From Paenibacillus oenotherae (GTDB taxonomy: Bacteria; Bacillota; Bacilli; Paenibacillales; Paenibacillaceae), in assembly GCF_019443105.1 (NCBI RefSeq), contig NZ_JAHZIJ010000001.1:930001-994000 (forward strand): DNA of 64,000 bases, read 5' to 3'. The notes below the pieces were generated by a model that saw only the letters and a list, made by a program, of their open reading frames with translations, had not been told where the DNA came from and ran no database searches. Of the stretch, positions 26,156-35,229 are shown piece by piece (the first letter of the stretch is position 1; each line of letters begins with the position of its first letter). A program made the translations under genes and the position numbers.

Positions 26156-27115
26156 TCACTCCACATCTACCCTTTTCAACTCACCATCATTATATCTATA
26201 GCTAGCCGTGACATTGTACTCATGTTCGACGTTCATAACAGCAGTAATGTTTATTCGAGCCTGATCATCTAACATTGCTGTACTATATGATGCATTTGGT
26301 ACTCCAAGCGCGCTCTTAAGGGGCGGGCTTTTTTCAAGGCTGCGATTCGTCCATCGATAAACAGTAACATCAGGCCAAGACATATGTAATCCCTGGAATT
26401 GATTCACAAGCTCAGCAGTTCCATCGCCATCCAAATCAACCACTCGGGGAAAGCCCCAATCTTCAAAACCATACCATCGGCCTTGCCCCACATCGAAATA
26501 AAAATAAACCATCCTGCCCGGACCGTTGGCACTCAGTTCAACGGCCCCATGAACGATACGAGTTGAATCCCGATTCTCCTCATGCTTGTAGCCCAATAAG
26601 AACAGCGCAGCATGCTGTTCAGGATGCTCCTCCTCAAGACTTCCCATGAAGCAATCCTGGTAGCGATACTTTTCTTTTTTGTATTCGACCAATACGACTC
26701 GCTCATAGCTCAATCCACAAAGTGCTTCTTCATCGTGAGTTTTGTACACTTCCAACAACACGGGCTCACCATCGATCTCACCGAAGGGGATTGTTTGCGT
26801 ATGCTCCCATGTCCCACCTGCCTGCTCCTTAGAAAGTTCGCTAATCTCTACCGGCTGAAATTGGAGTTTAACAGACTTCGGGAACGTGTACTCCTGATGG
26901 CTTTCTCCCAAATTTGAGTCGGCATCCCCATCCGGAGCTCCACTTAATTTTGAATCCATATTTGAATCCGCAGCCATGCTTCCAGTGGAGGCATCAGGAC
27001 CCTTAATATGCGCTCTGCCCGGATCGTTAACTCCACACGAAGCCAATGCCATTCCCAATATTACACAGGCCACTATCAATGTATACCGCCATTTAGCTAT
27101 TGCTTTAACAATCAC
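26156..27115 (-). CDS. Lipoprotein of unknown function with a calcium-loop-like segment
   Basis: This 319-residue protein starts with a signal sequence and lipobox (LASC, Cys near residue 27). A polar linker rich in D, S and G follows (residues of about 35-72). The rest is beta-rich and contains VVDLDGDGTAELVNQF, similar to the DxDGDG loops of FG-GAP/VCBS repeats. The start is GTG at 27115 with a weak GGGGTG upstream. It should be anchored on the outer face of the membrane. I do not recognise the family, and it stands alone between the CRISPR leader and a hairpin cluster. Confidence 0.75.
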   Translation of the reverse strand: MIVKAIAKWRYTLIVACVILGMALASCGVNDPGRAHIKGPDASTGSMAADSNMDSKLSGAPDGDADSNLGESHQEYTFPKSVKLQFQPVEISELSKEQAGGTWEHTQTIPFGEIDGEPVLLEVYKTHDEEALCGLSYERVVLVEYKKEKYRYQDCFMGSLEEEHPEQHAALFLLGYKHEENRDSTRIVHGAVELSANGPGRMVYFYFDVGQGRWYGFEDWGFPRVVDLDGDGTAELVNQFQGLHMSWPDVTVYRWTNRSLEKSPPLKSALGVPNASYSTAMLDDQARINITAVMNVEHEYNVTASYRYNDGELKRVDVE

Positions 27116-27214
27116 TGTTCTTCACCCCAAAGTATACTTACCAATTAGACGGCCGCTCCAGGAAAAAGTTACCCGCTCCCCCGTCCACTACCCCGCAGAC
27201 AGAGAAGAAATCCG

Positions 27215-27395
27215 GCGTAAGTGCAGGAATTCCGGATAAAAGAAGCCGCGAACACTACAATGCCTGCACAAGTGCAGGCATTGTGAGCAGAATGAGCCGA
27301 TTAGAGGAATATAGGGTGAATTTCCTGCGCTTTGGCAGGCATTTCGTCTATAGCAGGCCGAAACGAGAAAAAACCTGCGTTTGCGCAGGAATGCT
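27215..27395. repeat. Cluster of CCTGC/GCAGG hairpins
   Basis: A perfect 11-bp hairpin, CAATGCCTGCA with TGCAGGCATTG, lies at 27258-27283. Two shorter ones follow at about 27323-27339 (CCTGC, GCAGG) and 27373-27390 (CCTGCG, CGCAGG). The spacing sequence GCAGGCCGAAACGA at 27353-27366 recurs at 39145-39158 with small changes. This 396-base gap between genes holds nothing else that I can see. Confidence 0.75.
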
Positions 27396-27472
27396 CGCTA
27401 TTTAGAATCGCGCCCTCCCATCAGGGCTGGCATGAGGACGGCTGTCAAGTTGCGCGCCACTAGCTCTGCTTC

Positions 27473-27506
27473 GGCCCGATAGACTTTCATTGAAGCTTAT
27501 CGGGCC
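27473..27506. terminator. Hairpin after the ymaF gene
   Basis: GGCCCGATA (27473-27481) and TATCGGGCC (27498-27506) form a perfect 9-bp stem just after the stop codon. A U-tract is missing on the minus strand, so its strength as a terminator is doubtful. Confidence 0.45.
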
Positions 27507-27511
27507 TTCGT

Positions 27512-27883
27512 TCACTTCGTAAGAGGGGATTGAATTAAAGTGGCGAAATTAAATGGATGTAAATGTTCATCATTCAAGGTCGTTTTGCCTGTAACAAAAT
27601 GGACGTGTTTGCCGTTTCCGACCGGAATAGCTGGCCCCGTTCTTATTTTCTTCAAATTATGAAAATGATCCAAGAAATCGGTATGGGTAAAATCTATTTC
27701 ATGCACATGGCTGTTCCCTATTCGAATCGCTTGCCCCGTTACACCTGCGAAGCGATGATTATGCCGATCCTCGCCTTCCTCAGCCAATCTGGTACTGCCT
27801 TCAAATTCATGGACATGCCGCTGCTTCTTTCGTTTAGCACAAGCATACCCTGCTTTCGTCTTGATGATAGCTTTCTTCTTCAA
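27512..27883 (-). CDS. ymaF: YmaF-family histidine-rich protein
   Basis: This 123-residue protein has regularly spaced HxH pairs, as in RHVHEFEGSTRL, RHNHRF, NSHVHEIDF, GKHVHFVTG and DEHLHPFNF. This pattern is the hallmark of the YmaF family known from Bacillus. The protein is basic at the N-terminus and has no signal peptide or membrane helix. Its function is not established. The histidine pairs suggest metal binding or a beta-solenoid with repeated His-rich turns. The start is a TTG with AAGGAGG about 9 bases upstream. It is followed by a hairpin and seems monocistronic. Confidence 0.85.
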   Translation of the reverse strand: MKKKAIIKTKAGYACAKRKKQRHVHEFEGSTRLAEEGEDRHNHRFAGVTGQAIRIGNSHVHEIDFTHTDFLDHFHNLKKIRTGPAIPVGNGKHVHFVTGKTTLNDEHLHPFNFATLIQSPLTK

Positions 27884-28089
27884 CTTATTACACGCCTCCT
27901 TCGGATTGTTTTACAACAACATCCTATTGAGGCGGGCACGGATGGGTGCTGGGCAGGAGCCCCTATTTCCCGCAGCAAATCTCTCCAGGCGTTCGCCCTC
28001 GAGCAAGCTGGAACGAGAACATCTCTGCATATTCGCAGGCATCCAGGTTCAACGTTTACGAAAATCATGCCCCAGGCAAGCGCCTCTAA

Positions 28090-29085
28090 TTATTCTCCAC
28101 CTGCTGGATCGCCGCTCACTGTGAGGATTACATTGCCCTTCTTATGTCCCTTATCGACATATTCATGTGCCTTCGCGACCTGCTCCAACGGATAGCGCCT
28201 GTCGATGACCGACTGCAGCTTTCCCGCCTCGATCAGCTCTTTGAGGTAGTTCAGGTGCTCCGCCTTATCGCTCGCTACCCCGGATATGACCCTCTTGCCA
28301 CCGATTATAGAAGTCCACAATATTTGTGCAGCCTCCACATAATCCATGACAGCCAGCACATAGGATCCTTTCTGCTTGAGCGAGCCCTTGCAGCGTGAGA
28401 ATGATGTCTTGCCCACCGTGTCGAAAATAATATCGTAGGCCACATCTCTCTCCGTAAAATCCTCTTTCGTATAATCGATGACCTCATCTGCGCCGAGCGA
28501 CTTCACCCATCCCACATTCGCGGTGCTGCATACTCCGGTTACCTCGGCCCCAAAATATTTGGCAAGCTGTATCGCATAAGTTCCCACCGCCCCGGAAGCG
28601 CCATAGATCAGAACCTTTTGTCCGCTCTGAATATTTCCTTTCCTCAGAAAATACAACGCGGTGGATGCCCCGACCGTAACGGCAGCGGCTTCTTCGTAGC
28701 TCATATTGACCGGCTTCAATGCCACCGCCCCGTCCTCAGGCATTGCCAAATACTCGGCATACGCCCCAAAGCCAAAGCCGCTTGACGCAAATACTTGATC
28801 CCCCGGCTTGAATCGTGTGACATCCCGGCCCACGGCTTCAACTTCCCCAGCCAGTTCAACGCCCAATATCGCTTTTCTTGGTTTTGTTAGACCAATCGCT
28901 AATTTGGAGAGCGGCCAGAGGGGCAATGATTTTCTGCTGCCATTTCGAAGCCTTGCGTCTCCTGCTGTTACGGTGGCCGCCACGATTTTGATCAGTATTT
29001 CATTGTTCTTGGGAACAGGCTTTTCTACCTCTCTGAGCTGAAGAACATCCGGCGATCCGTATTTTGTACATATGATAGCTTTCAT
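28090..29085 (-). CDS. MDR-superfamily NAD(P)-dependent oxidoreductase (quinone-oxidoreductase-like)
   Basis: This 331-residue protein has an N-terminal GroES-like domain and a Rossmann domain with [20 protein letters not shown]. The cysteine and histidine ligands for catalytic zinc in alcohol dehydrogenases are not in their usual places, so it is more like the zinc-free quinone-oxidoreductase group that reduces quinones or activated double bonds. AGGAAGGAG lies 7-8 bases before the ATG. The C-terminal [18 protein letters not shown] also survives as a remnant at 11908-11967. The next gene in the same direction is the cluster of a small conserved protein and a MalT-like regulator. Confidence 0.9.
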   Translation of the reverse strand: MKAIICTKYGSPDVLQLREVEKPVPKNNEILIKIVAATVTAGDARLRNGSRKSLPLWPLSKLAIGLTKPRKAILGVELAGEVEAVGRDVTRFKPGDQVFASSGFGFGAYAEYLAMPEDGAVALKPVNMSYEEAAAVTVGASTALYFLRKGNIQSGQKVLIYGASGAVGTYAIQLAKYFGAEVTGVCSTANVGWVKSLGADEVIDYTKEDFTERDVAYDIIFDTVGKTSFSRCKGSLKQKGSYVLAVMDYVEAAQILWTSIIGGKRVISGVASDKAEHLNYLKELIEAGKLQSVIDRRYPLEQVAKAHEYVDKGHKKGNVILTVSGDPAGGE

Positions 29086-29121
29086 GTGGAGCTCCTTCCT
29101 TTAGGTACAGCCCTAATGGTA

Positions 29122-29370
29122 TTAACGACCGGGGTCGGCGTAAATGACCGAGAGCAGCGGCATTCCTAAATCACGCACTCTTCTTAGCAAACCATACAAT
29201 GCAGCCTGATCGGCTACGGGACCGGCAAGAAGCGTATCGCCGTTGTCTTCCAGCGTGATGGCGAAGCCCTCGAACCAGTCTTTCCACTCGGGACCCAGAT
29301 GTCCCTTGATTCTGATTTCATAGACCATGGATTCGCTTGGATTCGTATTGGGGGTGAGTTTGTTTGACAT
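29122..29370 (-). CDS. Small conserved protein found next to MalT-like regulators
   Basis: This 82-residue protein contains MVYEIRIKGHLGPEWKDWF and a C-terminal half with DQAALYGLLRRVRDLGMPLL. Proteins of this kind commonly lie beside LuxR/MalT-type regulators in soil bacteria, as here. No function is known to me. The start at 29370 is preferred (AGGG 4 bases upstream), but an ATG at 29403 in the same frame is possible. It lies 141 bases past the regulator gene in the same direction. Confidence 0.7.
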   Translation of the reverse strand: MSNKLTPNTNPSESMVYEIRIKGHLGPEWKDWFEGFAITLEDNGDTLLAGPVADQAALYGLLRRVRDLGMPLLSVIYADPGR

Positions 29371-29511
29371 TGCCCTGTACCTGTAGTGGCCAGCCATCAC
29401 CATCGTCCTGACGACTGTGCCACTTGTTCAATTTATAAGTAGTATATATGCAGCAGGTATTGGCATGTAGATACTTAAGTATGGTTTTTGAGGGATTGTT
29501 GCGGGGCGGCG

Positions 29512-32238
29512 CTACAGCAAACCCAGCTCGCGGGCGCGTGCTACAGCTTCGGTTCTCCTTAGCACCTGCAGCTTGCCATAGATATTCCGGTTGTGTCCTT
29601 TAACTGTACTCAGGGCAAGGAACAGACGACTGCTGATCTCGTCATTCGAGAGTCCTTGGGCAATAAGCTGCAAAATCTCCAATTCGCGTCCGCTCAGTGG
29701 CTCGATTAGAGATCCGGCTGGGGCAGGACGCAGACTAGCCTGGCCTTCATTCTTCCCCTCCCCGGCTTTACATGCAGCCAGCAGCCTCCCTGTATAATCG
29801 GGCATAATTCCCTGTGCGGCCGCTGCATGCAACAGCTCCGCCATCGGATCGCCTTCATCGACAAAAATACGGATGAAGCCGCCCGGCTCCGCCAGTGCCA
29901 GCACATCGCCCAGCAACCGGGCGGCCTTGCCCGTTTCGCCATGCGCATGCAGGGCAACTGCCTGCAGTACCATAGCTTTGAGCCGTTCGTTCTCCCAGCC
30001 CTTCGCCTCTGCCTGCCGGAGCAGCGGCTCCAGCACCGCAAGCGCCGCCATTGCATCGCCCCTGGCCAGATGCACCCGAGCTTGGCTGAGAGGGAGTCCA
30101 TACGTTCCAGCGAGACGATCGGCTTCCTCCAGATTGCCGAGGCGAAGCAGTGCCATCACTTGTGCCGCTGCAATCTCCGGCATCTGATGCATAAAGTTAT
30201 GCTGGCGCGCAAGCTGACTTGTCTTGGCTAACGTTGCGGCAGCGCCGCTCGTATCTCCCCCGGCAAGCTTCATAGTCGACAGAAACACCTCGCCAGCAAT
30301 GAATCTATCCGTGCTTTCGATCTGCTGGGCCAATTGGTCGCTCTGCTGCCAGTGCTGCTCGGCAGATTCCAGGTCATTCCACTGGTACCCTATTCGGGCC
30401 AGGCCAAGATGCGCTTCGCAGGCAACCGGCAGCGGCGGATCGCCTGCCAGCTGCAGAACTTGCCGATAGGTGGCAGAGGCCAGCTGAAGCTGGTTCTCTG
30501 CTTCCTGGAGATTGCCCAGACCAGTTGCAGCCATGATAGTAATGATGAAATGCCCAATCGCCTGGCTGGTCGATATCGCTTCGGTAAAGGCCCGGGTGGC
30601 GGCAGCGCGATCCCCTTGGAGCTGATAAGCATATCCCAGCGTCCAGGTTGTAGCCGTGCGGACAGGCAGATTGTCTGGGTGCAAATACTCCAGAGCACGC
30701 TGTGACTGGACAATGATGGCTTCTAGCTGGTGTTGGCTGACAGCCAGCGTAGCCCGTATGGCGGCAATATGTCCGACAAGGTCACGGTTCTTATCGTCCA
30801 GCTCGGCGCCCTGCAGAGCTGCTTCTGCGGATTGCAGCTTCTGTTCGACGCCGTTTATTTGGCTGGCGAACAATAGCACGGAGGCATACGCCACCAACAG
30901 CGACGGCTCGGCATTCAGCACCGATGGCCGCAGCGATTCCAGCCAGCTCAGCACAGGGCCCGCAGCACCGCGAAAGAACAGGGGCATCCCCCCTCCTTCC
31001 ATGAGCCGCGCAGCGCGGTCAACATCATTTGCAGCAGCAGCATGTTTAAAAGCTTCAATCTCCAGCCCATCCTCCTCATACCACACACTGGCTCGCAAAT
31101 GCAGCCCGGCTGCTTCTTCTTCAGCCGAGGCGGCGCTCTGCTGCAACCGCTGCCGCAGCAAATCAGCAAAGAGGTGATGATAACGATACCAGCGCCGCTC
31201 GTTGTCCAGAGGCACGATGAACAGATTGGCGGTTTCGAGATACTCCAACACCTCTTGTCCGGAGGCAAAAGGGCCGAGCGGCTGTGAGCCGGAGCTCAGA
31301 GGGGACAAGGATACAGGGGAGAAATCCTCTGCGCTGCCCGGCTCGGCTGCTTCGGCTTCGCTTCGCAGAACGGCATCACAAAGAGGACCGCATAGGCGAT
31401 CGAGGATAGAGGTGCGCAGCAAAAAAGTCTGAACTTGCTCCGACTGCCGCTGCAGTACCTCTTCAACCAGATAATCGAGCACGAAGCGGTGGCTGCCCGT
31501 GAAGGAGTGAATGAAGCTCGCAGCATCTGTATGTCCCTGCATCGAAATCGCAGCCAATTGCAAGCCCGCAATCCAACCCTCAGTACGAGTTTCAAGCCGG
31601 GCGATATCTTCCGCTGAGAGATTCAGATTCATCACCCCGTTAAGAAATCCGGCTGCCTCGGAAGGACTGAACCTGAGGTCTGTCACACGCAGTTCGTTCA
31701 ATTGGCCGCGGGCACGCAAACGGGCCAGAGGAATACGCGGGTCCTCACGAGTAGCGATGACCAGATGCATCTGGTCTGGCATGCGCTCAAGCACAAAGGC
31801 GAGGGCATCGTCAACGGGCTTGGCATCAATAACGTGATAATCGTCCAGGACAAGGACAAAGTGATGCGGGAGCGCGGTAATTTCATTGAGCAGTACCGTC
31901 AGAATCGATTTCATAGACGGCGAGCCCGGAGATTGGAGCGCAGCAAAAACGCCTTCCCCAATATTGACCCCAGCGGTCTGCAGAGCAGCGCAGAGGTAAG
32001 TCAGAAAGCGTGCGGGATCGTTATCCCCATCGTCAAGCGACAGCCAGGCGGCTCTTCGGCCGCAGCCGGAGAGCCATTCGCTGACCAGCGTTGTTTTGCC
32101 AAATCCGGCTGAGGCCGAGATAAGCGACAGCTTGCCATGCAGCCCCTCGTTCAACCGCTCCGTCAGTCGAGGACGGAGGACAGCTTTCGGCCGCGGCGGA
32201 GGGATATATATTTTAGTGGATACAATTGGCATAATCAT
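29512..32238 (-). CDS. LuxR-family regulator of the MalT/LAL type (STAND ATPase)
   Basis: This protein of about 908 residues follows the MalT plan. It has an N-terminal P-loop ATPase with Walker A SASAGFGKTT (Lys48), then FVLVLDDYHVID as Walker B, then a winged-helix arm and a long superhelical repeat region of TPR type (residues of about 400-800). A C-terminal LuxR helix-turn-helix contains LSGRELEILQLIAQGLSNDE. MalT relatives bind a small inducer and ATP, then form oligomers and activate transcription. No ribosome site precedes the start. A strong promoter ends 6 bases before the first ATG, so the mRNA is probably leaderless. An alternative ATG lies two codons later. The inducer and targets are unknown. 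Confidence 0.92.
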   Translation of the reverse strand: MIMPIVSTKIYIPPPRPKAVLRPRLTERLNEGLHGKLSLISASAGFGKTTLVSEWLSGCGRRAAWLSLDDGDNDPARFLTYLCAALQTAGVNIGEGVFAALQSPGSPSMKSILTVLLNEITALPHHFVLVLDDYHVIDAKPVDDALAFVLERMPDQMHLVIATREDPRIPLARLRARGQLNELRVTDLRFSPSEAAGFLNGVMNLNLSAEDIARLETRTEGWIAGLQLAAISMQGHTDAASFIHSFTGSHRFVLDYLVEEVLQRQSEQVQTFLLRTSILDRLCGPLCDAVLRSEAEAAEPGSAEDFSPVSLSPLSSGSQPLGPFASGQEVLEYLETANLFIVPLDNERRWYRYHHLFADLLRQRLQQSAASAEEEAAGLHLRASVWYEEDGLEIEAFKHAAAANDVDRAARLMEGGGMPLFFRGAAGPVLSWLESLRPSVLNAEPSLLVAYASVLLFASQINGVEQKLQSAEAALQGAELDDKNRDLVGHIAAIRATLAVSQHQLEAIIVQSQRALEYLHPDNLPVRTATTWTLGYAYQLQGDRAAATRAFTEAISTSQAIGHFIITIMAATGLGNLQEAENQLQLASATYRQVLQLAGDPPLPVACEAHLGLARIGYQWNDLESAEQHWQQSDQLAQQIESTDRFIAGEVFLSTMKLAGGDTSGAAATLAKTSQLARQHNFMHQMPEIAAAQVMALLRLGNLEEADRLAGTYGLPLSQARVHLARGDAMAALAVLEPLLRQAEAKGWENERLKAMVLQAVALHAHGETGKAARLLGDVLALAEPGGFIRIFVDEGDPMAELLHAAAAQGIMPDYTGRLLAACKAGEGKNEGQASLRPAPAGSLIEPLSGRELEILQLIAQGLSNDEISSRLFLALSTVKGHNRNIYGKLQVLRRTEAVARARELGLL

Positions 32239-32244
32239 AAATTA

Positions 32245-32274
32245 ATTATAATAATCACAAGTTTCCGCCGTCAA
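32245..32274 (-). promoter_or_regulatory. Promoter giving a leaderless transcript
   Basis: On the minus strand TTGACG (32269-32274) and TATAAT (32245-32250) are 18 bases apart. The start codon begins 6 bases past the -10 box, exactly where transcription should begin. Confidence 0.65.
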
Positions 32275-32344
32275 CCGCCGCGCCGGGTGCTCTCTTGAAT
32301 GATCTGAGCGATCTTGTGGGATCGTTGAGCCGTCCGGGGTAAGC

Positions 32345-32445
32345 GGGCTTATGCACCTATGTGATATATGCATGATGCATGGATGCACGGATGCATGGAT
32401 GCACGTATGTGATGTAAGCACGCGAAGCAATGCGCCGATGTCATC
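32345..32445. repeat. Imperfect ATGCATGG/ATGCACGG repeats
   Basis: ATGCATGGATGCACGG occurs about twice in tandem at 32374-32405, flanked by related GCATG and GCACG words. It lies beside the 13-bp minisatellite and may share its origin. Confidence 0.6.
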
Positions 32446-32457
32446 ACCTGCTTGACG

Positions 32458-32822
32458 CATGTAATGCACGCATATAACGCACACATGTAGCGCACACATA
32501 TAATGCACACATATAATGCACACATATAACACACACATATAACACACACATATAACACACACATATAACACACACATGTAGCGCACACATATAACACACA
32601 CATATAATGCACACATGTAACACACACATATAACACACACATATAACACACACATATAACACACACATATAACACACACATATAACACACACATATAACA
32701 CACACATATAACACACACATATAACACACACATATAACACACACATATAACACACACATATAACACACACATATAACACACACATATAACACACACATAT
32801 AACGCACACATATAACGCACGC
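32458..32822. repeat. 13-bp minisatellite (TATAACACACACA), about 27-28 copies
   Basis: The unit repeats with period 13. The central part at about 32630-32800 is perfect, and the left end carries variants with ATGC, GTAGC and GTAAC. The unit has no stop codon in the minus direction and 13 is not a multiple of 3, so all three minus frames stay open and give spurious Cys/Val/Tyr-rich proteins. It lies about 185 bases upstream of the MalT-like regulator promoter. Confidence 0.95.
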
Positions 32823-32871
32823 AATGATGCACGTATGTAACGCTGCAGTCGCTACCTTTGTTGAAATAATA

Positions 32872-33060
32872 TTCCTGCTAAAGCGCAGGTTTTTCAAGGA
32901 GAAATTATCATTTTTAGTCTAAAGCCTGCAAAAGTGCATGTATCTTAGCCCGACAAGCGCTAAGTGCTCTTCTGCCGCGAAAAAAGATGCCGTTCTGCAA
33001 CAATTCGATATTATGGTGTTGTTTTTCATCCAAAAGATGCGTTTTTGCAACAATTGTGCT
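32872..33060. repeat. Degenerate members of the hairpin repeat family
   Basis: CCTGCTAAAGCGCAGG at 32874-32889, GCCTGCAAAAGTGCATG at about 32924-32940, and two lines with AAAAGATGC...TTCTGCAACAA or TTTTTGCAACAA. These resemble decayed copies of the modules seen elsewhere. Confidence 0.45.
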
Positions 33061-33108
33061 GTTTGACACCTGTTCAACACCTTAAGCCGTAGTAGCTGAA
33101 TTGCTTTC

Positions 33109-33183
33109 GTTGAAGCTCCTTCTGTTGAAGCTCCTTCTATTGAAGCTCCTTCTATTGAAGCTCCTTCTGTTGAAGCTGCGTCT
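33109..33183. repeat. Five copies of a 15-bp repeat
   Basis: GTTGAAGCTCCTTCT and variants run in tandem. On the minus strand they would encode a pentapeptide repeat (EGAST/EGASI), but the frame has no start and a stop codon follows soon. It may be the tail of a lost gene. Confidence 0.85.
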
Positions 33184-33235
33184 GCTTCACCTGTTGCCGC
33201 ACCTGCGGGGGCCGACTAATTGATCAAGCTCAATT

Positions 33236-33285
33236 AGAAAAAGAAGCCTTCAGTTCCACTTAAGAAGTGGTCCTGAAGGCTTCTT
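33236..33285 (-). terminator. Terminator of the 212-residue protein gene
   Basis: AAGAAGCCTTCAG (33241-33253) and CTGAAGGCTTCTT (33273-33285) form a perfect 13-bp stem. The loop itself contains CCACTT/AAGTGG. On the minus strand a T-rich tract follows. It lies 14 bases past the stop codon. Confidence 0.85.
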
Positions 33286-33298
33286 CATAAACCTTGCG

Positions 33299-33937
33299 TT
33301 AATGTATGCCGTGCTCTTCACGGATTTTGTACAAGCCTTGAATGACCAGATCCGCAGGATCACGATTCAACAGCAATTGCGTAAACAATACGTGAAGAGG
33401 GAAAGCGCACACGTTGTTGCCTTCCTTTATCTCTGGAAATCCGGCTTCAAAGACGATACCACTGTGCTCCTTGTTCCAATCCAGATCCGCATGAACTTGC
33501 TGCGGGGCGAATTCTTCGCGAATTGACGTGATAACCTGTGGAACCAGCACCTTATCGATAAACACCTTTGCTTCATCCTCGCTTGCGGGAGGCGTAGGAA
33601 GCAACTTGCCCCCTTCGGTCCTCATCAGCTCGACGAAGAAAGAAGCCATCCATTCTGACGGATCACCGTCCGACTGGAACTTCGCGACCAGTTCGCGAAG
33701 AAAAAAGCCGCATTCATATCCGTTATTCGAATCATCCATCACCCGATAAACAAAAACAGGACCGTAAATTTCCTTGTTTATCACCTGGCCCTCGACTTCG
33801 TCGAAGTGCTGTTTCAAAGCAACGAGGCCGTTATGGTAAACAGCCTTGATCAGTTCAACATATTTCTCTTCAGAAATGGTTTCTTGATTGCTGTTGACTT
33901 CTTCGTTTGTCTTCTCATTATTCATCGTCTGCTTCAC
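33299..33937 (-). CDS. Hypothetical cytoplasmic protein
   Basis: This acidic protein of up to 212 residues has no signal peptide or membrane helix. The first 22 residues are polar and probably disordered (MNNEKTNEEVNSNQETISEE). The rest looks like a folded alpha/beta domain, with GPVFVYRVMDDSNNGYECGF and NNVCAFPLHVLFTQLLLNRD. I do not recognise the family. The start is GTG at 33937 or ATG at 33925, and neither has a strong ribosome site. The gene has its own terminator and lies after a two-component system. Confidence 0.75.
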   Translation of the reverse strand: MKQTMNNEKTNEEVNSNQETISEEKYVELIKAVYHNGLVALKQHFDEVEGQVINKEIYGPVFVYRVMDDSNNGYECGFFLRELVAKFQSDGDPSEWMASFFVELMRTEGGKLLPTPPASEDEAKVFIDKVLVPQVITSIREEFAPQQVHADLDWNKEHSGIVFEAGFPEIKEGNNVCAFPLHVLFTQLLLNRDPADLVIQGLYKIREEHGIH

Positions 33938-34131
33938 CCGTTATCCATCATATCATTCGGCTGTTAGGCGCGTCTAGTGGGCCGTGGACAACCTTCTGCC
34001 ACTCCTGTGCGTTCAGCCAGCCAAAACCAAGCCAAAGCCATCATGCTTTATTTTGCAATTCGGATTTATTGTGTCCATCTTTCCATCCCATTCACTCACT
34101 CCATTGCAATTGCGCATGGCCTCCTTTAACT

Positions 34132-35229
34132 TTAATTCCCACTGTGCTTCACACTGATCCTGCTGAGAGGTAGCAGAACTGTAAATTCAGTTCCTTCCCC
34201 CGGCTTGCTGCACACGGAGATCGAGCCGCCATGCAGCTCGGTAATCTTATGCGCGATGGAAAGTCCGAGGCCGCTGCCTCCTGCCGTGCGGGTACGTGAT
34301 TGGTCCGCTTTATAGAATCGTTCGAAGATGCGCGGCTGATCCTGCTCAGCGATCCCCGGCCCTGTGTCAGCAATGCGGACGGCCGCCTGATCTCCGTTGC
34401 AAGCAAGATGGATGCTTATTTTTCCGCCATGTGGTGTAAACTTGATCGCGTTATGAATGAGATTGAGCCAGACCTGGCTCATCTGATCCTCATCTGCGGT
34501 GATTTCAATCTCTTCCGCCTCTACGCTCATGTCGATCTTTCGGGCTTCCCATTGCGGCTCGCAGGCAAGAAGCAGCGATACCAGCTGCTTATCCAGTCGA
34601 TAAGGTTCCGGATGGAACGTCTGCTGAGCCGAATCGAGGACCGCCAGCTTCATTAGATTATCGCTTAGCTTCGATAAGCGAACACATTCCGTCTCGATAA
34701 TCGTTAAATACTGATGCCGCTGCTCTAGGTCCAGCTTCTCATCCTTGAGCGCCTTGGCGAACCCGCTGATCGATGTAAGTGGTGATCCAATCTCATGCGA
34801 TACGTTCGAGATAAACTCCTGCCGGAGCTCCTCCATCGCCTTTAAATTCGCCGCCATAGCGTTGATGCTGTCTATAAGCTGCACATGGGGATGCTTCTGC
34901 CGCTGTCTTCCTTTCCTATAGCCGACCGCTATCTCGATATTAACGCGAAAGTCGCCTCGCGATATGCGCTTCAACGCTTCATTCATCTCAGTAAAAAAAT
35001 GATGCTCTCTTGGCCGGAGGAAAGGCCCCACAATCGCGATTGCTGTACCGAAGAGAACGAAACCGAGCGTAGCGTTAATGAGCAAGGCGAACAAACCATG
35101 AGGCTCCCATCCAATTCGCGAGTAGAGGGCCCCCGTTATATAGAATGCCGCTGTCCAGCTGAGAAACAGCGCCAATAATACCATCCCCACGCTCGCAACG
35201 AAATGGATGTATCCCGGTTCCCGCTTCAT
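34132..35229 (-). CDS. Sensor histidine kinase (HAMP, HisKA)
   Basis: This 365-residue kinase has two membrane helices (about 10-35 and 45-70) with a very short loop between them, so there is almost no extracellular sensor. HAMP follows, then His145 in [18 protein letters not shown], where Ile-Gly replaces the usual Leu-Lys after Glu. The ATPase domain has [24 protein letters not shown] and GSGLGLSIA. It overlaps the response regulator by four bases (ATGA). The small-loop design is typical of kinases that respond through a partner transporter, and an exporter lies just upstream. Confidence 0.92.
   Translation of the reverse strand: MKREPGYIHFVASVGMVLLALFLSWTAAFYITGALYSRIGWEPHGLFALLINATLGFVLFGTAIAIVGPFLRPREHHFFTEMNEALKRISRGDFRVNIEIAVGYRKGRQRQKHPHVQLIDSINAMAANLKAMEELRQEFISNVSHEIGSPLTSISGFAKALKDEKLDLEQRHQYLTIIETECVRLSKLSDNLMKLAVLDSAQQTFHPEPYRLDKQLVSLLLACEPQWEARKIDMSVEAEEIEITADEDQMSQVWLNLIHNAIKFTPHGGKISIHLACNGDQAAVRIADTGPGIAEQDQPRIFERFYKADQSRTRTAGGSGLGLSIAHKITELHGGSISVCSKPGEGTEFTVLLPLSRISVKHSGN

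Noticed and set aside
27563-28195. 210-codon frame on the plus strand
   Set aside because: It is antisense to ymaF and to the end of the MDR gene.
32242-32897. Three overlapping Cys/Val/Tyr-rich reading frames of 126-196 codons on the minus strand
   Set aside because: They are the three frames of the 13-bp minisatellite, which has no stop codon in that direction.
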